Below are positions 61,001-64,000 of a stretch of DNA of 64,000 nucleotides, in pieces. The DNA comes from Bradyrhizobium ontarionense (GTDB lineage: Bacteria; Pseudomonadota; Alphaproteobacteria; Rhizobiales; Xanthobacteraceae), in the NCBI RefSeq assembly GCF_021088345.1, contig NZ_CP088156.1:3844001-3908000 (forward strand), read 5' to 3'. The translations under genes were made by a program, and so were the position numbers. Position 1 is the stretch's first letter; every line of letters begins with the position of its first letter. The notes under the pieces are model-generated. The model had not been told where the DNA came from. It ran no database searches and saw only the letters and a list, made by a program, of their open reading frames with translations.

Positions 61001-64000
61001 GGTCACGCTAAAGCCGCCATCCTGGCCGCGCTCGACCATATGCCGCATCGTCAAATCAGAGAACGAGGCATTGCCCGACCGGAGATAGAACCCGCCGAAA
61101 TTGTTGCCGCCGTCGATGACGTGGCCGTTGCCCTGGAGGGTCAGGGTATCGCCCGCTGCAATGGTGAGGATCGGGAGCAGCGCACTCAGCGCGATATCGG
61201 CGGTCAGGTTGATCACATAGTTGACGGCCGTGCCGGAAATCGGATTGGCGTCGATCGCCTGAATGGCTGCCGCAAGCTCGGCCGTGGTCGACACGTTGTA
61301 GATCGGCTTGACCGTGAGGCTGCCGGTGCCGGTATGCGTAATGACCTCGTGGCCGAAGAATCCCCCTTCGAGCACGACGTTGCCGGATCCCGAGACGTTG
61401 ATGTTGGCAACGTCGATGTGGGTCAGCACCGAAACATTGCCCGAGCCAGCGATGTTCAGGACATCGGCCGTGATGCCTTGCCCCAACACGACGGTGCCCG
61501 CACCACCGACGTTGAACGTGTCCGTGACACCTGCGGCGAGTTGCGCGTTGGTGCCCGCGATGAGCTGATTGACGGTGACGGTCTGGCCCAGCGTGGCGGT
61601 CAGGGTGACGGTGCCGCCATGGCTGAACAGATCGTTGCCGATGCCCTGGCCTGCGCTGCCGCCGAGGCCACCCGCGCCGCCGGTCGCGGTGTTGTTCGAG
61701 AAATTCCAGTCGCTGACATAGAGGTGACCGCCGGACGCAACGTAGACAGCGCCGCCGAGGCCCGCGCCGCCGCCGCCACCTCCGGTGGTGTTTCCATTGA
61801 AGGCGTCGAGCGAGCCATGACCGCCGGCGCCGCCGCCATAGCCGCCCGCCCCACCGGAGCCGCCCGCTTTGAGAAAGCCACCATTGAAGTAACCGGCGCC
61901 GCCGCCGCCACCGCCGCCACCAAAACCAGCGGCACCGCCAATACCAGCGGCGCCGCCGACCGAGCCCTTCCGGCCGCCATAGCCACCATAACCGAACGTC
62001 TGCGGAGCGTGGCTTGGAGTTCCGCGATGCGGGTCGTCAGGGCCATAGAGGTGATAGCGGCCCGGAAAACTGGTGGCGTTGGCCTGTTGGTAGGAGCCGC
62101 CGCTGCTGCCATTGCCGCCGACGGCTTGATCGTGCCTGAACGCCACGCCGCTGAGGGTCACTGACGCGCTAGACCCGATGAACAAGCCGCCGCCGGCGCC
62201 GAGGCCGCCGCCATTGCCGCCTTGGAGCGAGGTGAAACCTGGCGAGCTGCCATCGCCGCCGCGCGCGACGAAATCGGCGATGGTGAGGTCATCGATCTCG
62301 GCGCTGCCCGATTCCAGATCCAATCCGGCATAGGTGGGAACGCCGTTGACCGCACCGCTGATCGTGTGGTGCTGGCCCTGGATGGTCAGGGTGTCGCCGG
62401 ACGCCAGCTTGATCGCGGGCAGCACCAGATCGATCGAGAAATCAGTGCTGATGTCGATCTCGTAGTGCTGGTTGGTCCGGGACAGCGCACCGCCAACGCT
62501 GATCTCGTTGATCACGCGCGCGAGCTGGGCTGCCGATGCGACATGGAACACCGGCACTTCGTCGAGCACGACGATCGTGCCGCCGCTGTTATCGGATACC
62601 ACGGCGAATCCATCGGGCGCCTGCAGCGACGGATCGAAATGGATCGTGGCGACGACGGTGATGCCGTCGGCTCCGACCAGCGAGAGCAGACCATTGCTGA
62701 AGCTGCCGACAGCCGTTGCGGAGATCGAGGCAAGGTCGATCGCATCGCCGGCTCCGAAACCGTGGATGACGGCGCTCGGCATCGCACCGGTGATCTTCAG
62801 CGTCTGATCGCCAGTGCCGAAATTGATCGATCCCGTGCCGTTCAAACCGCCGTTGAAGTCGGCCTCATTGGTCCCGTCGCCAAAGTTGAACGAGCCGCTC
62901 AGCGTGACAGCGCCGCTGAAGACGGCCGTGCCGTCATGGAAACCAAGATGGATCGTGCCGTTATCGTTGATCGTGCCGGACAGCGTGACGGAATATGCAA
63001 GGAGCAGGTCGCCATTGTCCGTGACCGGCCCGCTGCTAACATTGCCATGGCCCGCGAGCTTGAGGGTCGCGCCGGCTTCGATCGTGGTGCCGCCGGAATA
63101 GGTATTGGCCGCGTCGAACTCGACGATGCCCGCCCCTTTGATGTCGACCGCACCGCGCCCGCCATTGCCGCCCTGATCGGCGATCACGTCGGCGACCGTC
63201 ACCGTCGCGCCGGAAAGCGGCGCGAACGTCAGCGTTTCGTTGCCCTGGAGGAAGATGCCGCTGCCGAGGCCCTGGCCGGCGCCGGGCATGTCGTACAACT
63301 GATGGGCCGCCTGGATGGCGCCCGCGGCGCCTCCGGCCACGGCGCCGCCGGACAGCGACCCGCTCTCGAGGATCAGGGTGCCGCCTTCCTGGACGAAGAC
63401 CCCGCCGCCGGCACCGAGCCCGCCGCCGCCAACATTGCCGATCTTTGACTGATAATACCCGCCGGCACGATAGGCGAAGGAGACGCCGCCGTTGCCGGCA
63501 CCAAATCCTCCGAGGCCATCGTGACCGCGGAGCCCGCCGCCGCCGCCGCCGCCGCCGAAGCCGCCATTTCCGCCGGCAGCGTTCTCGCCGTTGCCGTAGC
63601 TGGCAGTGTTCGTGTTGAAGCCGCCACCAGCCCCGCCGCCGCCGCCGAAGCCGCCCTGTGCACCGGTGGTTCCGGCTTCCGCGGGGGCCTTAAAGGCGCT
63701 GCCGCCGCCGCCGCCACCACCAAATGCGCCGGAGGCCGGGGACGATCCGCGATACGACGTCCCTCCTGCGCCGCCGCCGTCCGGAAGATTCGACAGGCCT
63801 GGGCCGCCGCCGGCGCCGCCCGCATAGCCCCAGCCGGAAAAGACGCTGTAGTGATTGAGATGGTACACCCCGGTCGTGGAGCCAGCGGCGCCATCGATGC
63901 CCATGCCGCCGCCGCCCGCACCACCTTGATAAATCCGGCCGGCCGGGTTCACGCCGCCGCCGTCGCCGCCGTGGGCGGCGTTGTCGAGGAAGGTCACGTT
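55094..64000 (-). CDS. Giant modular surface protein: Gly-rich beta-helix units, Ig-like block and C-terminal RTX/type I secretion region (N-terminus outside window)
   Basis: At least 2,969 residues are encoded, with no start in the window (the first codons read NVTFLDNAAHGGDGGG). Three full units of about 415-550 residues each begin with an HVASAAQLARV-like helix-strand segment, then a GDTLTIQG-x-H/G-H hairpin, a Gly-rich right-handed beta-helix (GGGLGAGGGLFIGSSASVTL), and a strand repeat like autotransporter-associated repeats. Between two units lie eight Ig-like repeats of about 90 residues (each APxITxV ... GTGxPGxTV ... GHFDF). Near the C-terminus are RTX-type turns (DVIHGGPGAQILTGGTGDDV) and an acidic, hydrophobic-tailed end (TQLTQHDILLV). 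It is probably exported by a type I system and acts in adhesion or biofilm; no transporter genes lie in the window. Confidence 0.85.
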   Translation of the reverse strand, partial: NVTFLDNAAHGGDGGGVNPAGRIYQGGAGGGGMGIDGAAGSTTGVYHLNHYSVFSGWGYAGGAGGGPGLSNLPDGGGAGGTSYRGSSPASGAFGGGGGGGSAFKAPAEAGTTGAQGGFGGGGGAGGGFNTNTASYGNGENAAGGNGGFGGGGGGGGLRGHDGLGGFGAGNGGVSFAYRAGGYYQSKIGNVGGGGLGAGGGVFVQEGGTLILESGSLSGGAVAGGAAGAIQAAHQLYDMPGAGQGLGSGIFLQGNETLTFAPLSGATVTVADVIADQGGNGGRGAVDIKGAGIVEFDAANTYSGGTTIEAGATLKLAGHGNVSSGPVTDNGDLLLAYSVTLSGTINDNGTIHLGFHDGTAVFSGAVTLSGSFNFGDGTNEADFNGGLNGTGSINFGTGDQTLKITGAMPSAVIHGFGAGDAIDLASISATAVGSFSNGLLSLVGADGITVVATIHFDPSLQAPDGFAVVSDNSGGTIVVLDEVPVFHVASAAQLARVINEISVGGALSRTNQHYEIDISTDFSIDLVLPAIKLASGDTLTIQGQHHTISGAVNGVPTYAGLDLESGSAEIDDLTIADFVARGGDGSSPGFTSLQGGNGGGLGAGGGLFIGSSASVTLSGVAFRHDQAVGGNGSSGGSYQQANATSFPGRYHLYGPDDPHRGTPSHAPQTFGYGGYGGRKGSVGGAAGIGGAAGFGGGGGGGGAGYFNGGFLKAGGSGGAGGYGGGAGGHGSLDAFNGNTTGGGGGGAGLGGAVYVASGGHLYVSDWNFSNNTATGGAGGLGGSAGQGIGNDLFSHGGTVTLTATLGQTVTVNQLIAGTNAQLAAGVTDTFNVGGAGTVVLGQGITADVLNIAGSGNVSVLTHIDVANINVSGSGNVVLEGGFFGHEVITHTGTGSLTVKPIYNVSTTAELAAAIQAIDANPISGTAVNYVINLTADIALSALLPILTIAAGDTLTLQGNGHVIDGGNNFGGFYLRSGNASFSDLTMRHMVERGQDGGFSVTGYVVTGKGGGGGGGLGAGGALFIGSGASATIKDVNVTGNGAVGGNGGNTYGHSGRYAFAGGGGVLNGNGYQSGGAGGGVSGGIHGQNGGFGGGGGGGYGAHRLGRVAFLYGNTSRYGAGSGGYGAGNGGNPVFVGYDPGSGQPIVFGGGGGGGAGLGGGIFVATGGSLTIAGGETFSGNYSRGGSGGLSGGGNDGGNGQGLGAGLFAASNNVTLAPDAGKTLTISDSIAGAMTGVLHIAGAGSVVLGDVRATTIALDGGTLTINGTLINDSLTVSGSAAYTLTTSLQGSGYAGVSNYGFLLLDAASTIDGGVQLADHGVIELGAVGAVGSGHITFAQGAMATLIIDQGDTPANQIDGFLPGDTIKLAGFAANATVTLGAGNVLTVSDGTNTAQLHLNPNLDYSTAQFGVVAYNGGVAVTETIAPKITLVGQPQNGNQVLLSGTGMPGSTIAIFIDGNQVGTATPNASGHFSFTTAALPDGEYSVMATQVGGGQTLTTTPLVVDVLPSAPSLALAPGQTTLATNVGVHLQGSGEPNQTVTLHLSGPGGSSLTYTTATDGNGNYDFVTPNLPDGHYTLNVTETNAQGLVSPLSGVLAFDVHPKAPTIAVVGQPLDGGRIEVAGSADPNITVNIWVRNQSGDQFVGSGRADATGHFDFTASQPIGHGNYTLLALAQDSANLISDQAIPFTFHVDPQAPVITSIVGQSVNGGTVEIKGTALAGSTVTLYEGSTVVGSGVANGAGVFDIVTSATFAEGVHSLRATAADADSLTSPLSTAINVTVLPTAPVVSAVIATAPQTIEVQGTGEAGETIKVYADGTTLLGSGVVDQTGHFDFSVDAPGGRHVFTTTETNGDNLTSAASAGVAIDVTPRAPVITSVAPLVATQIDASHDFIVKGTGQHVGETITLYADGGTTPIGAGVVAADGTFTITTTVALANGTHTLTATDAAGADVSAPSTGFAVYVDPAPVTNISQVGVAADHGVIELQGTGQPGDTITLMLGNTVIGTGAVDAAGHFDVTTDPAAGALLGPGHQHVTVIQTDSLGHASPAATFDASVAPAAPVVASVVSVPDSVGRVEVKGSGEAGTIIKLYADNGTTVIGTGTVDASGHFDITSGFQSVSGGAHSITVTATTIGGITGPASAGADVTITPAANTWTITSAADLAKAIAAIDVSGASAQTGAHYTFDIVGDLQLSDQLPAFNLPPGASLTISGHGHVLDAHGLPGLFVYAGSVEIDDLGIINAVAKGGDSNFGGGGGAGLGGGLFIASAGTVTLSNVNFANDKAIGGNSSGGTFGYLGVALYGGGGGLGGAGGFQGGGGIGIHASGANHPRPYDTGTTAGAGIALGAATGGGQVVGTNPVYLGGANGGGGGQGVGFYTSAVYFGLSGYGRPGGGGGIGGGVGIVSGMIATGGAGGFGGGGGGGGWAPSVSAGGYGGVGGFGGGGGAGRHGGGAGGFGGGGGAGGYGTVGAGGFGGGAGGTGGYGGGGLGAGGAIFVQQGGTLIFAGSGSDQNGGVTGGAAVTGAGAHAGSAFGSGVFLQGDQTITFAPDATHMITISDVIADMTGSHDASGQTGAGHLLLDGGGTLALGAANTFTGGITIENGTLDLTGHGAAGSGAISFSPADHAALEFSAANAPSNAIENFGTRDQIIVDGFHATSESYSNGVLVLNSATGSVSLTVGGSDLHALSDFHFAFDAGTGNTIITGGPDRSGADVIHGGPGAQILTGGTGDDVFFFRATDLAAGVTEKITDLSWATGSGEHDRIHLEGVDPNAVTVTSINGGHDTDIAIGVSGGTAHILVQGSGSAPLEIEFQNTNPTSDADLNTLLMPSTANETVGQFTTGANQPYIKSLVSYGADGAAIATDVTNNDGSHTITVQAPNAALTASAASDTFVFQFAAQPAGSATIGNFDVAHDVLQLSHSVYADAAAALAAIAADPHNAGNPADTTIAIDANHIVTLTGVNPTQLTQHDILLV
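55900..57556 (-). repeat. Surface-protein unit D (C-terminal)
   Basis: Begins WTITSAADLAKAIAAIDVSG, then the hairpin GASLTISGHGHVLD and a long Gly-rich beta-helix with several short runs of GGGGG, before the RTX-type region downstream of 55900. About 550 residues. Confidence 0.65.
57557..59744 (-). repeat. Eight Ig-like (Big-type) repeats of the surface protein
   Basis: Eight units of about 90 residues, each opening with AP-x-(I/V)-x-(S/V) and containing GTG-x-(P/A)G-x-(T/I) and GHFDF-like strands, ending at TPAANTW. They probably form an extended spacer arm in the middle of the protein. Confidence 0.75.
59745..61303 (-). repeat. Surface-protein unit C
   Basis: Begins at YNVSTTAELAAAIQAIDANP, then the hairpin GDTLTLQGNGHVID and a Gly-rich beta-helix, ending with the strand repeat (VAVTETIAPKI) that leads to the Ig-like block. 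About 520 residues. Confidence 0.65.
61304..62560 (-). repeat. Surface-protein unit B
   Basis: Begins at FHVASAAQLARVINEISVGG; followed by the hairpin GDTLTIQGQHHTIS, a Gly-rich beta-helix, and the strand repeat region. About 415 residues; directly joined to unit C. Confidence 0.65.
62560..64000 (-). repeat. Surface-protein unit A (partial)
   Basis: Gly/Ala/Tyr-rich beta-helix portion and its trailing strand repeat; its beginning is beyond the window. It is shorter in Gly-rich sequence than units B and D and ends at the start of unit B's helix-strand segment (FHVASAAQLARV). Confidence 0.6.

Noticed and set aside
1..64000. CRISPR arrays, tRNA/rRNA genes, insertion sequences and integrases
   Set aside because: No direct-repeat/spacer pattern, tRNA-like T-loop context, transposase motif or integrase motif was recognised; this is by eye, not a tool search.

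Overview
The window looks like chromosomal DNA of a high-GC alphaproteobacterium of the Bradyrhizobium/Rhodopseudomonas type. This is inferred from GC-rich codon use, the mix of catabolic ABC clusters, phasin and PhaC-like proteins, an Omp31-type barrel, MCPs and hybrid kinases; no rRNA or tRNA marker was seen to fix the genus.

Layout. 1-5.7 kb: catabolic genes (partial D-aminoacylase-type amidohydrolase, gamma-glutamyltransferase family enzyme, GMC oxidoreductase, AtuA-family protein). 5.8-6.9 kb: membrane diguanylate cyclase. 7.1-13.3 kb: a sugar/polyol island: SDR dehydrogenase divergent from xylulokinase, then ABC ATPase, permease and periplasmic binding protein, closed by a clear terminator. 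13.5-18.2 kb: an overlapping three-gene module that matches no system I can name: a tandem winged-helix-like protein, an AAA-like ATPase (now frameshifted), and a RecB-like PD-(D/E)XK nuclease fused to an FtsK-type motor whose Walker A lysine has become asparagine. 18.3-19.8 kb: Rieske ferredoxin, J-domain protein, small coiled-coil protein. 19.85-22.5 kb: aldehyde dehydrogenase and a GAF-Fis regulator, with two near-identical inverted repeats (TGTCGCA-N4-TGCGACA) that look like its operators. 22.9-25 kb: dCache chemoreceptor. 25.2-26.9 kb: an outer-membrane barrel carrying a very large His/Asp/Lys/Trp-rich insertion.

27-34.3 kb is gene-poor: a TPR protein split by an in-frame amber stop, a periplasmic histidine phosphatase, a serine-hydrolase fragment, small stress-type proteins, a short HPF-like protein and a phasin. 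34.5-40.2 kb is a phosphorelay cluster (REC-Hpt, hybrid histidine kinase, LuxR regulator with a kinase-like N-terminus, lone REC, lone Hpt) containing a decayed receiver gene; a second receiver remnant lies at 40.6 kb.

41.2-49.6 kb is a probable exopolysaccharide (beta-glucan-like) operon: BcsB-like periplasmic subunit, a GT2 synthase with an N-terminal MshEN-like (potential c-di-GMP-binding) domain, polytopic membrane protein, response regulator with degenerate GGDEF, outer-membrane barrel, and a convergent GH113-like hydrolase. 49.9-54 kb: HPF-cold-shock fusion, PhaC-like hydrolase, flavin reductase, small secreted protein. 54.2-64 kb: a sulfotransferase directly downstream of a giant (at least 2,969 residues, N-terminus outside the window) Gly-rich beta-helix/Ig-like/RTX surface protein. 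The repeated frameshifts, nonsense codons and fragments between 13 and 41 kb suggest an accessory region under decay, or assembly errors; read-level checking would separate these.
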